From: Hirudo medicinalis | Taxonomy: Eukaryota > Annelida > Clitellata > Hirudinida > Hirudinidae | Direction of reading: 5' to 3' | Length of the DNA stretch: 64,000 nt | Assembly: GCA_011800805.1 (NCBI GenBank) | Contig: MPNW01000434.1 | Coordinates: forward strand, 168,581 to 232,580 | Shown here: positions 27,022 through 39,100 of the stretch, piece after piece | Position numbering within the stretch: the first letter of the stretch is position 1 | How the letters are laid out: every line of letters starts with the position of its first letter | Notes under the pieces: model-generated | Database searches by the model: none | What the model saw: the letters and a program-made list of their open reading frames with translations, nothing else | Told to the model about the DNA's origin: nothing | Position numbers and translations under genes: made by a program

Positions 27022-27807
27022 TAAAACTCTGAAATGTGCGTTTCTTAACTCCTAAATGTCTCGCTAAACCCACGAGCGAGCCACATCGCCGCCTTAAATC
27101 AGACTCCACAGGAACATCCCACTCGTTGTAAGGGAATCAATATCGGGACACACCCGCGCTTATTTTAGAATCAGCTGGAAAAACACTGTCCGGAAGGAAA
27201 TAAATCATTTGCAACATACTTAGGCTCAAGAAAGCGGGTATTATTCGTCAAGCATGCTATATCTCACCGCAGTCTTCAAGTTTCTATAGCATGGCTAATA
27301 ATAATAATAAAACGTTTTCCGGCTTGACCACTGAATTTCCCGACACAAACCCATTTCATTCGTGAATTCAAACTTGTTCCTAAATCCGATAAGAAGGATC
27401 CTTCTTTGACTGTGTAACCAGCATCAATTAATCCTTGACAGGAACAAATTTCTACACTTTTCAGTAAGAGCTTACGACTTCTTAAACCCAATATCATCGA
27501 AATGCCGGAAAATATAGTCAGCTACTTAAAAATTTTCATAAGCTAAACTAGTCAGAAATATATTTATTGAGATAATAACATAACATAATACCATTGAAAA
27601 ATACTCTTAAAAATTCGGCATGTACAGATGTCAAAACATAAATCAAATCTTTCTTCAAGTGTGACCAGAGCAAGATAGATGTTAAGGCACTTCAAAATAA
27701 ATACGAGACAAAATGCAACAAACAATGATAAAAGATGTTGTCAGAAGATATATTTTTGATGCAACGTCTCGAACTCCACGCAAGGTGTGACTTTGAGTTG
27801 TACTAAC

Positions 27808-28158
27808 TCATTCTCGCCTCAACTTTTCAGCAATTTCCTCTTTAAACTGTTCCTCTACCAGGCAAACCTCGCTGATCAGATCGTTAATGGCGTTCGTCAG
27901 GGCTTCCTGAGGGGTGTAATCTGCAGTGGTCCTTACCCTAAGGATGATTTTGTGGTCGAGCGGGTGAGAAATCTTGAATCCTGCAAATAGTACGTTGGGA
28001 TCTTTGAGGAGTTGGTCCCTCAAGAGATTCCCAATAGTGGCATCTTCCTTCAAAATAGTGAAAATGCAAGTATCCGGTATTCGAGAATCCTTCTCGATTT
28101 TGATCTTCTTTTCTCCGTCAAAGAGAATGAAGGACTCGAAGGAAGGAGGAGCGTTCAT
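27808..28158 (-). CDS. POLR2J: RNA polymerase II subunit RPB11, single exon
   Basis: RPB11 pairs with RPB3 in the assembly platform of RNA polymerase II in the nucleus. The frame of 116 aa has the family's full length and start ([20 protein letters not shown]), with [20 protein letters not shown] (family: KEDHTLGN), [18 protein letters not shown] and [20 protein letters not shown]. The dimerisation fold's LGN-type turn reads IGN here. There are no introns, unlike its intron-rich neighbours, but the frame is intact and there is no poly-A tail or target-site duplication that I can see. It lies between two genes on the same strand. Confidence 0.95.
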   Translation of the reverse strand: MNAPPSFESFILFDGEKKIKIEKDSRIPDTCIFTILKEDATIGNLLRDQLLKDPNVLFAGFKISHPLDHKIILRVRTTADYTPQEALTNAINDLISEVCLVEEQFKEEIAEKLRRE

Positions 28159-29140
28159 TGTTCGGCTGAGATTTAAGGAGAGTTGTTTGAGGCGATATTA
28201 AAGAATAACACGCATTCGTTTACTAATTCAGGATTGAAAAATACATAATCGTTGTTAATAAATTTTTAATAAAAATAATAATAACAATTTAAAAATACAT
28301 CAATATAATTGGACAATAGTCGAATGCGTCGTGCTTAATTTAAATTCTTTGACTAACTTCGTTTAATCAACTTGAACAAATTTAGAGTAATTCACAATTA
28401 CGAACCGCCAAGAACAAAATCAGAGTTATGAAGGCTCAAATCAGTTTTCATTTACGTTGCTATAATTTAATTTGAATTGACAATCAGCTAGAAAAATATT
28501 GCGAAATAAATTATTTGCAACCAAGGCTTAAGAAAGCGGGATTTCGGAAAGTTGTGCTTCTCACACGATATCCCGCCTACATTAAAATTACCCGGCATGG
28601 CCAATCATGATAAAACATTTTGCCATGCAACTGGATTTTCCAAGCTCCTAAATCTGCAAAAATCGAATGAGAAGACACCCTAATCAGCACAAACTAACCC
28701 TACATACACGTTTTTAAATGTTTATAGCCTGAAATCTCTTGATAGTAACTATTTTTTGCATGTTTGAAACGAGGACACATGGTAATTCTAGGTTTTTTTT
28801 ATTCATAAACTTCGAAACAAAACTTTGTTTTCATTAACTTCTCCAAACTCATGTCATCCAGATCAACAAATTGTCTCTGCAAGAAAAATAGCTTAAAATG
28901 AATGGCTGTTTTATGAAAAATCATTAATAAACTGTGATATACATGCAGGAATAACAGCATTGCTATGGCAGAAACAACACCAATAATAAATAACAGTGAT
29001 CACACACAAAACCTATTGCTTGCAAAAAAGATGCAAATAGCAAGGAAAGTATTTGATGAATATATCAATACATTAAACATCTATTGAGCTAATCATAATC
29101 CTGAATGGATACTACTGAGGACCACTTCTATCCTCGTAAA
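28159..29140. other. intergenic, RPB11 5' flank and PSMA4 3' flank
   Basis: No exon is seen. The segment is AT-rich, with short A/T runs. It should contain the RPB11 promoter near 28160-28300 and the PSMA4 3'UTR on its right. Confidence 0.5.
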
Positions 29141-31021
29141 CTAACATGGAGCCTTCTTCTTCTCAGCATCAGACTTTGCTTCATCAGCCTCATACTTCTT
29201 GATGAGTTGATCCAACTCGTTGCACTTGAGGATCCTGATGATAGTCTTGTCATTCACTCGAGTCAGTGTGGCAATCTCAACTGTTGTTTTGGTGGAAGTG
29301 GTAATATCAGTCGTCGTAGTTAAGTAAGTGTATTATGTTATGTTTTTAATGCAATTCTTACATCTTAAGAATAAGGCCATAAAATGCTGGCAGTAACGTA
29401 TTAATTTATTAACAATGTTAGCATCAGTAAAGAAATTCTACAGCAAGGGTAACAATAAATTTTGAAAATTCATTCTAATTCAGAATCTCTATCACAAAAC
29501 TCCATTTCAATTTTGACTAAAAATACTTCAATAATTTATAGAACCAAAATACAAACAAACCTTTGTCTGATGTCAGTTTGTTGGTGTCCAGAGTTTTGAC
29601 GAGGACCTTGATGCAGAGGTCAAGAGCCTGCTTAAGATCAGTTTCACCATCCTTGTACTCTTGTTTCAGCATGGAAATTGCCACCTTAAAAGTAAGGCAA
29701 ATCATTAATGTCAGCAACAATACAAACTTCGACAGCAACATAAATCACAACAACGGCAAGATTAAACTGTTAGCCCGAGTTCCAGCACAAATTTGATTAT
29801 TCACCTTTTTAACTATTTTGAATGACAAATCAAAAAACTAATGTTAATGTGGTGCATAGCTTTTAACAGCCTAAGCAAAGAATTATTAACATCGATTGTA
29901 CACTATAAACACCGATGGCATTTTTGTTCCAATTGTAAGGAGAAAAGCAATCAGCATTCATCTCCACTCACAGAACTATTGTTTCCGATGCAAGTGGCTC
30001 TCCATCCTCCATAGTTTCCGCTGGGATCACTCTGGTACAACTGGAATCCGTAATGGGGGTCCCAACCCATGTACAGGACAGAAACGCCAAAGGGACGCTT
30101 TCCTGTTGTGTTAAAAAGATTTACAAATTGAAGGAGAGTTGATCAATCCCAAGTCATCATGAAGTCAATATCAGCTTGAGTCAATATTGATAAAGTTATT
30201 TTTAACTTTTAGCTCATAAATTAAATAGTTATGACACTTTGAAATTACTCTTTGGTTCTCATTATCTTTGAATTTAGACCAATTATCTTTTATCAATTCT
30301 TACCTCCAAACTGAGTGTATGCCTGTTTGACATCGCAGAGCAACGACACGAGCTGCTCGCATGGAATGGGTTCGCGATATTGAAGCAGGTGACGCTGTGA
30401 CAGGAGTCTCAGTTGATTGATGAGGACATTGGCGTCAGATGTAATTCCTGCGACGCTGCAAGCCATATCACTGGAACGACATTCGTAAACGTTTTAAAGC
30501 TTGCAATCATTCTTTCACTAATGACTAAATGATTCATTGCAAACAGGTCAACAAAAAAGTGCTCACTCATGCAGCTTGTAGATTTTTTCAGAGAAAGCAA
30601 CATCATCAAGTAATTTGTTTGTGTTTCGCTTCTCAGCAGCAATCACAACTCCATCTGAGGCCAGTATACCTAGACATGTACCTGCATGACCGATAGCCTC
30701 CATGGCATATTCAACCTGGTAGAGTCTCCCTGATAGTGAGAAATGGTACTTATATCGCCATTCTAAACAAATTCAGAAAACAAACTATTTTTAAATGTTG
30801 ATTAAACGCACCTTCAGGAGAGAAAATAGTCGTTCTTGAGTCATATCTTCGTGACTTAAAGCAAAATAGAAATCAAAATGATATACACGCAAATCGATTG
30901 TTTATGAAACTTTTGATAATGTGCTTTATACAAAAAAACAAGTACTGAAAACAGGCAATTTTTATATTCCCACGAATAAAAATAAGAAAGCATTGAAAAG
31001 GTAGTATAAAACACGTACCAT
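29141..31021 (-). CDS. PSMA4: proteasome 20S subunit alpha-4
   Basis: This is a structural alpha-ring subunit of the 20S proteasome. Seven exons are in phase: 31021-31019 (ATG only), 30854-30812, 30729-30567, 30470-30304, 30102-29972, 29684-29561, 29280-29141. They give 256 aa against about 261 in humans. Visible landmarks are [20 protein letters not shown] (the alpha-subunit YDRAITVFSPEGRLfQVEYA-type signature), [76 protein letters not shown] and a Lys-rich C-terminal tail (DAEKKKAPC). The first coding exon consists of the initiator codon alone, followed directly by the GTACGT donor. The gene start lies near a plus-strand coiled-coil gene. Confidence 0.97.
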
Positions 31022-31765
31022 GATTGAGCACTATCAACACAACAGAAAAATCAAATATGGATTTCGATTATGGACTATGTTGAGCGGAGCTGTAAATACT
31101 GATAAAAGAATAGTTTGCATTTATCGCACATAAATACTGTTTAAAAATGTCAAATTATATGATTTTAAATATATAATTTTAAAAAGCTATTTTGTAACAG
31201 AAATATTTTATTACGTTCGAGAGATGTTTGTTTCTAATGTTTATAATATAACAACTATCTAAATATAATCATTTAACTTTAATTCAAACATTTTCAGCGA
31301 TTAGTAGAGCATGAATCTTTTTTTACACATTTTTTAAATATTGTGATATGTATTGCAATTACATGAATTCTTGTTAACGGAAGACAAATGCCATAAATAT
31401 TATAATAATCGTCGCAACGAAATTTCTGGTCATTTGGAAGTTCGCTAATCTTTTAAAAGCCGATGACGTAAAATATTCATAATTCAAAAAATTAAATACT
31501 CATAAAAACATAATAACATAACTTTATATTTAAAATAACAACTTGTGAATCTAAGTAATTTACGAAATTGGTGTTAAAAAAGTAAAACCTTTAAATCTAA
31601 AGTAACATGATTCTAGTTAGAAAATCATGTCCAAACTGTGAGTTCAGTTGTTAGCATAAATCAAATTGCCAATGATTGGTTAAATCATTGCTGACTTATT
31701 CATTTAGTTGAAATGAGCTTAAGAAGCAATTTCAAATAAGTACTTTTAGAATTTTTCTGTTGCAG

Positions 31766-32566
31766 ACCCTTATGAACCAGAGCTGCAGATGATAGATAGG
31801 TTGCAAGTGGTGAAAAATATCAAAGATGGAACGCTGTGTTGCAGCCTGTCAAGCACAAGATGGTAGACTTTATAATTTTAAATTTAAGTATTGCTGAAAA
31901 CAAAACTGTCATAACTGTCTTATGACAATGGCCATGTGAATATAATAATAACACAACTTTACAATAATGTGATGCTGATAAAGCAGTTAGTAGCATAACA
32001 ATTAGTCAAGTAGTTTTGGTTGTATATACATTGACATTACAAAATGACTAGGATTCCAAAGGGTATGTTTAAATGTTCTAGGTAGTTTTATGAGACGGTA
32101 AATGATGTTGATACCTTTTGCAGCTCTCAGGCAAAGGAAGTTGATGAGTTAAGAAAGGAAGTGACAAACCTAAAGGATATAGTTTGTGCAACTTATTTTA
32201 AAAAATAAATTTATTGGACATATTTTTAACAATCTACTTTGAGATTGTTTTTAATGCTTTGATATTAACTTTAAGCATCAGTTGGCATTGCAAAATATGT
32301 TTTTGGGCTTGATTCAACAACAACAAAAATCACACCAACTTTTTTTACAGTTCTGTTTGTTTTGTTTAGCTTACACACAATTTAAGTTGTTTAAAATTGT
32401 ATTCCTTTGATATTTACAGAATCAATAAAATATAAACATCCTCCTCGACAGATAGACCAGTACAAATTTGCTTCGGAGAGTTTCGAACGAAGGGTGCTCG
32501 ACTTGCAGCAGGATCTCCGCAAAAAGGACGAAGAATTGAGCAATCTCAAGGAGAAACTCAAACAAA
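31766..32566 (+). CDS. coiled-coil protein fragment, family not recognised
   Basis: Three exon-like segments follow good acceptors: 31766-31862 (DPYEPELQMIDRLQVVKNIK), 32124-about 32181 (QAKEVDELRKEVTNLKD) and 32420-32566 (HPPRQIDQYKFASESFERRV, then LDLQQDLRKKDEELSNLKEK). All are charged and heptad-like. The second junction does not keep phase with the donor I can see, so an exon or donor is missing. The start is not identified; it probably lies in 31022-31760, divergent from PSMA4. It might be a cilium or centrosome coiled-coil protein, but nothing in the sequence proves that. The region 32567-33262 that follows has no exon I can support. Confidence 0.5.
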
Positions 32567-33262
32567 GTAATTTGGCCTTCTTTGTTTGTGCAAACCATGG
32601 CTAATGGTAGGCAGAATTAAAGCATTTATGTAGAACTAAAATTTCAATGTGCTCTCCAGTTTGCCAGATAATAATTTATAGCCACTTGTTAGGTCTATCC
32701 CTGAAACTAGCAGATTCCGACAGCAGAGAGGTTGGTTTTGAAGTTCTGCAAAGTTTAACTTGACAAGGTTTAGCATTGGGATTTAGAGACCTGCTAAATG
32801 AGTTTCTGAAATGTTTTAATGTCACAATGTCACAAAGTCATTGATGAAGTACAAATTTTTTCTAAAAGGACAATTGGTTGTTGGTTGCAGTTCATAATGT
32901 AGTCAAGGGTTTTTGCTACTAATTACTGTTAATTAAACGTTTACATTCTTTGGATATATTTTAGTAATATCTATAATTATGACAAATAAATGCTCTTTTT
33001 ATGATTAGATTTTTAGTAATAATATTCATCTTGCATAATAAAAAAAAATATTACGTCAAAATGTTGTCAAATAATTAGGAGATATGCATAATATTTTCAA
33101 TGAATAAACATTCAACTAATTGTTAGTTAGGTGTTAATAATCATAAATCCTACTTTAGTGTCTTTAATTTTCAGATTTGGAATTAATTATGAGTTATGAA
33201 CATGTGTTAATTAATTAAATCCAATTACTAATCAATTCAATGACGTAATGTGTAGTTTGATA

Positions 33263-35054
33263 ATGTTAAAGGCAACACCCGATCTGTTGTCCCGTGGACT
33301 TCAACCGAACGACGAGCCGCTGACCTTGAGGAAGTTGTTCGTCGGGGGTCTTCCGCAGGGTGCTACGGAAAGGGACCTTCTCCACCACTTCTCGCAATAC
33401 GGCTTCGTGGTGGACACCATGGTCATGAAGGATGCCATCACACACAAGTAATTATTTATAATTTAATTTAGGATATACATTTATTTATTTACAATATAAC
33501 ATTCTGGTACGTTTCGTCAAAAAAGTGTGAGTGGTTATCTCGGTACATTTGCTTATAAGCGCAAGATGCCCGTTGCCAGTCAGCAGGTCCATTGACCTTG
33601 GCCTCCAAGCCTGGATCAGACCCAACCCAACTCAATGACCATCATTGGTTACACAGTTACCTAATTAAAATTTTTAGGTCTCGAGGGTTCGGCTTTGTAA
33701 TTTTTGCGGAGGCTTCGATGGCAGACGCTGCTCAGGCCGCAAGGCCGCACAAGATCCTCAACAAGGAAGTTGAAACCAAGCGAGCCATTCCAAAATCTGT
33801 TTGTACCTTTCGTTTGGAATTATGTTATTCCTATAAATTGATTTTGATCTAATTGGCTTTTGATTTATGATTTGATTTTTTATATATAAAGCCAGATTTA
33901 TGATGTTACAGTATTTACAACTATTTTGAATTTTTAACATGCACAGATTACATGTACTTCTTATTAATAATCAATCTATTATTACTATTCAACACTCCTC
34001 AGCACATCACTGAAACTGCTCAAGTAGCTACGAAGTCTCTCATTCAGACAAACAGGGTTTTCGTTGGCGGACTGAGATCGACCACAACCAATGACGTACT
34101 CAAGAGATACTTTGAGATGTTCGGACATGTGGAGGCTGTCAACGTCATGGAAGACAGCAGAAGTGGCAGGAGTCGCGGGTTTGCCTACGTCACGTTCGCG
34201 GAAGCAGACGTCGCAGAAAAAGTGGCTCGTGAGTTTTTCTTTTCGAATTCAAATTGTGGCCATGTTTGAAGGTTGGTCACTCAGTGTTTTCCTTTGATCC
34301 AATTGAAATACTCTCAGTGATTGAATTTGATTTTGTTTTTAATTAATTAATGTATTTGCATTAGTTGGATTTTTTTTGGGTGAGAAATTTCAGGACACAC
34401 ATCGTTTGGAATGCTATAGTGCTTTTGATATTTTCTCAATCTTTATATTGATAATTATTAAATTTTGTATTAATAATTAAGTCCTCTGATCACTTTTTCG
34501 ACCTGCAGTTCAAAAGATCCACATGATTGACAAGAGGCGATGCGAAGTCAAGCCCGCCTTTTCAAAGGTCTTCAAACCCATGGACGACCCCTACAACAAT
34601 AAGCCACCATCCGAGGGAGCGCCCAGGGATTATTCCCACGTCCCTGAGATGTATGGGGGCTATTATTCTGGTCATCATTATGATGCATACTCCTATTCCA
34701 ATTACAAATCCAAAGGTCTTGGAACTTACAATCCCATGCCCCCTGCTGATAATTCTGGATGTTTAACGCCATCTTCGGTTTGTGGGCAAGGTGAGGAGTT
34801 GGCTTGAAAAAAAATTGACAATGAAAATAACCTAAATTGGCAATTGAGATTAAAATGTCTTCCTTGAATGTGAAGTTTCCTTGCCTTGAGAAAGTATAAA
34901 GTATTCACCAGCATTTCCTAAAACGTTTGCAGCAAATCAAGCCGTTCAGGCATCGAGCGGCATAGCAGAAGACAGACCAACAACATTGAGCAACTGCGAC
35001 AAAAACAACAGCAACAGCTTTAGACGGGCACTCACCATTATGATGGGGTCTTAA
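33263..35054 (+). CDS. two-RRM RNA-binding protein, hnRNP A / DAZAP1-like
   Basis: This protein binds single-stranded RNA and probably acts in mRNA splicing, transport or translation. Exons are 33263-33447, 33678-33798, 34003-34228, 34509-34790 and probably 34933-35054, all in phase. RRM1 has RNP2 KLFVGGL and RNP1 SRGFGFVIF, with the split between them at the usual intron position. RRM2 has RVFVGGL and SRGFAYVTF, then the MIDKRRCEVKPA end typical of hnRNP A/B, Musashi and DAZAP1 proteins. The C-terminal part is Tyr/Gly/Pro-rich (YGGYYSGHHYDAYSYSNYKS). The start is the in-frame ATG at 33263 (MLKATPDLLS), but an upstream exon is possible because a good acceptor follows it at 33271. The last exon is ambiguous: phase predicts ANQAVQASSG..., while another frame there reads a Gln-rich end. 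Confidence 0.8.
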
Positions 35055-36107
35055 AATGGGTAACCCTTTCCAATCGTAATGGTGAGCAAAAGATGTCAGT
35101 AGTTCATCACTCGTCATGACATTATTAAGTATTGCTTTTGAGTAAATTACAATCCACTGTTATTATTTTAAAGCTGCAAATGATCTCTTGCTCATTAATG
35201 TGAATAAATTAAATAAGGATTAGTAATCTCGTAAATCTCTGTTGTTTTTTGGTACGTATTTTGGAGGAAATTAAATTTCTTTGATCTTTAAAAGAAAATG
35301 TTAAGCATGTATTAAAACAATATATGGGAAAATATTTACCGTTGAACATTGATTGACATATAGAACATATATTTTTAGAACTAACACATAAAGGCTACTC
35401 TGGCCTTTAGATGGATTTGCCTCAGGAGTTTGACTAATTAAGAGCCAGAGAACCTTTAGAATATCAAGAAACCCTAGGGATCGCATGGTGTGCACCAATT
35501 TCATGAAGAACTACTTGCAACTACTTCATTTTATCGCTCAACAGTTTTGTATCTTACTGTCGTACAATAAACCGAATACCATTTTTTTTGTGTCGAGATA
35601 GCAGTTGGAATTACTAAGGAAGCCTAACGGTATTAGTTCTGAGTGAAATCAAGCGTGATATTTGCTTTTGAATAGATGCGGTAGCAAAGTTAAAGTTTAA
35701 AGTAAAAGTTAAAGTTTGAGTAGTTTCTTAATTGTTGAGTTGAAACTCCCTTGAAGATAATTTTTATTAGCTTTGTGTCTAAAGCAAAATTGTTGATAAA
35801 AATCTTTTTTTTTTGCAATTGTGGCTATTCGGTACAAGATATCGAGTGATATCGAAACATCTTGAACGAACACCAGCCAATCCTAGAGAATCAGGAACGT
35901 TCATCACATCATTCTTTAAAATCTCTGACATTATATTTAACTATATTTAAAAAATAAAAACATTGCGAAAATTTCCATTTTTATTTAGAATGCAATTCAA
36001 CAAACTATGTAGCAAGCGCTATGCATTAAAATAGGTTAAAAGTAAATTTTGATCGAGTTGTCAGGAAATTTGAAACGGCGTCATTGTCATTAACTACACA
36101 ATCTATC
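35055..36107. other. intergenic
   Basis: No exon is supported. It is AT-rich, with a run of T near 35808 and short TAAAGT repeats near 35688-35715. It must hold the CEP43 promoter at its right end. Confidence 0.5.
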
Positions 36108-39100
36108 ATGTCAGTCACAGAAGATGATGTAGAGCTGCGTGATTTAGTTGTGCAGACTTTGGAGAGTAATGGAATCTTGGGCAAAATCAAGGTAGAAGAG
36201 CTTGTTGTCGCAGCGATCGCTGTCGTATCGCATTTATTTATTAATAGTTATTGTTAGCATTATACGGCTAAATTTGTTTCGGGTTGTTTTGAGATGTGTT
36301 TAGTTTGCAACTGGCTTGACTGTTGACAATGTACAAATGCTAGAATATAAACTCGTAATGTCTTGCAATTTCTAATTGCAGGCACAACTGAGGGCTAGTG
36401 TCTTCCTAACTCTTGATGAAGAAGAAAAGGTTTTGGTTTTGTAACCTAAATTATTCCAATATGCATTTTGTAGATATTACAATGAAACCTTGTTTGTATT
36501 TAACAAGGATCTCTTTTAACCTGAATTTAAAATGTAATTTGTATTCAGAAAAATCCTTTGGAAAATGAGAGACTGAATTCATTTTGTGAGACTACAGAAG
36601 GTTTGATTAATTTAGTCATTTACACCACAACATAAATATAATTCAAACTTAAGTTTAAAATCCAGATTATTATTAAGAAATTATTGTGGCAGCCTATTAG
36701 AGCTAAACAGTGGGCGATGATACATTAGTTTTGATTTATCTCCTAATGTCGTCTGCTTCCAGGACTCCAAGTGGTCTCGCTGCTCAAGGAATTCTTAAAG
36801 TTTTACAACCTTGAATATACACTATCAGTGTTTGAACCTGAAACGAATGTAACTTCTTATATTCTGTGGCATCTCTAAATTAACATTGTTTTAATAAAAA
36901 TTTATAATTTTATTTTTTATTCATATTTAAATTTTCATTTTTCATTTAAGTTCTCAAATTTAAGTACAATGTTGCTAAGTTGTCATGTATAATAGCATTT
37001 TATAGTTGAATTGAAATATCAATTCTTTGCTGAATCATTGTGCAATAGTAATGTACAATCGAATAATTATTTTTGACTTGAAGATGCCGGACCAACAAAG
37101 TAGGGAGAGTTTGGCTAAGGAGTTGAACATAAACGACACAGGTGACGTGAGCAGACGACCTCTCATCTGTGAAATTTTGAGGAGGGGAACCAAACCAAGG
37201 CCACAGTTTGAGAAGGATGATCAATTTGACCTGGTTAGAATGTTTTGGAAGTAATTGTTTTTACTTGTTTGCTAATATTTCGTTAACGTTGATTTATTAT
37301 TTTTATTATTACTTATCATGCTAGTAATTATAATATTGTTATTATTATCATCGCATGCTAAGCTCCCGAAAATGTTAAACCAAAGCTAAATTTAAGTTAA
37401 TCTGAGGTTGTCATAATAATAAATATGAATATATATGAATATGAATATATAAAAATTGTAATCAATTTATTAACTCAGAATTATTTCCTTGACATTTTTT
37501 AAAAACGTTTTTGTCATTCATTTCTGATGAGATTTTGGTCATGCTAGCTTAGAATTCACCGTTTGCTTGCTTGAACGTATCACAAAAACAATGAGAATTA
37601 CCGCAATTACTCACCATGCATCTCTCGAGTTCTGCAAATTTTTATGTCAACAAGTGTTCATTTGTCGACCAATTAACTCGTAATTCGTCGTCCGACAGGA
37701 TAAGTTGTTAATCGAGAAGGCGCAGAAGAGACTCGCAACGGAGTTTGATCCGTCCTCATCGAACGGAAACGAGAGGTTCTCAAATGGAGAAAACATTAAA
37801 AGGTGGTTGCCTCGTTCCCTAGTCTGAGTTAATAAGCTGTCGTCATCATTATTCCATATTTGGAACATATAATATTAATAATAATAATTATAATGTTAAT
37901 GATAAGTAATATTGTGTTAATAAGTTAATGATGATAATTATAATAAGTTGCATGTGTGAATATTCACGAGGAAGTCGTTTACATTATTTATTATTAAATG
38001 ATGAGGTTAGTTAACTTAATCCAATAAAGGAAAAATTCAGAAGAGGAAGGAAGCAGCATATCTTCAATCAAGATTCCATCATTTGGTGAGTCATAAATTA
38101 ACAAGCTGTCATCATTATTAATTCATATTTGGAACTTATAATATTAATAATAAGTAATATTATGTTAATAAGTTAATGAGTAAATAGCTATTATTCAGTG
38201 CTGTTATTCAATTAATGATAATTGAGGTGCAAGTCGGCTCATAGGGTAGCGTTCTTGCGTGCGACGGTAAAAGCAACAGTCATTACATGTTGCGTTCGAA
38301 ACCCAGCTTGCACTGCCATGAAGTGCCCCTGCTATATAAATGGTCTGAGCGCCCCTGACGCTCAAGTTTATGGCGCTACATAAATAAATGTACATTACAT
38401 AATTGCATATTACTTCCCATTTAGTGATGATGAAATCCTGATCAATTGCCTATCTTAACAATTATATTTGTTAATGACCTTAACCTACCTTAAAAATTAT
38501 AATTGTTAATGTCGTAATGCATGGTCAGCGTGAGATTAGTGTTCGGTCGTTAACATCTTTCGTTCGCCCGTCAGGTTCAAGCAAGCCACTCAAGTGGGAC
38601 AAAAGAGGTATCACTGTTCACCTATTAAAGAATAATCATTTCAATGTGTTAATAACAATCTGAAAACCAAGAATCAAAACATACTCGCTCGATAGAACTT
38701 ATGCAAGTGTATTAATACAGTATAATCATTTTAATGCTATCGCATTTAGCAAATCTTCTGAGTGCCTTTCGTCGTCCGAACGGGACATGAAGGCACTTTT
38801 TAATCGTTCCGCCATTTAAGGAGCACCCCCACCCGAGGATGCTTCCCGATGGCGCGGGCCGGGTCGCAAATTACGACCGTTGGCGACACCGCCGCACGCA
38901 GGAATGCAACACGTTCGCTCTATTGAACGTACATACCATCTTAATTTGTTAATTAATTGGAATTTAAAAATAATTCATTTATAGCAATCGGTTGAATTTC
39001 ATTGGTCTTAAGATGTATTTTTCATTCTTCCAAAGTTACAAGATCCGATAGCAACCAAAGTGCTGACCACGAAAGCATTAAGTAAGTTCTTGATGAGATC

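Noticed and set aside
27808..28158. Assignment as RNA polymerase I/III subunit RPAC2
   Set aside because: The related fold first suggested it, but the [10 protein letters not shown] start and the PLDHKI block are those of RPB11.
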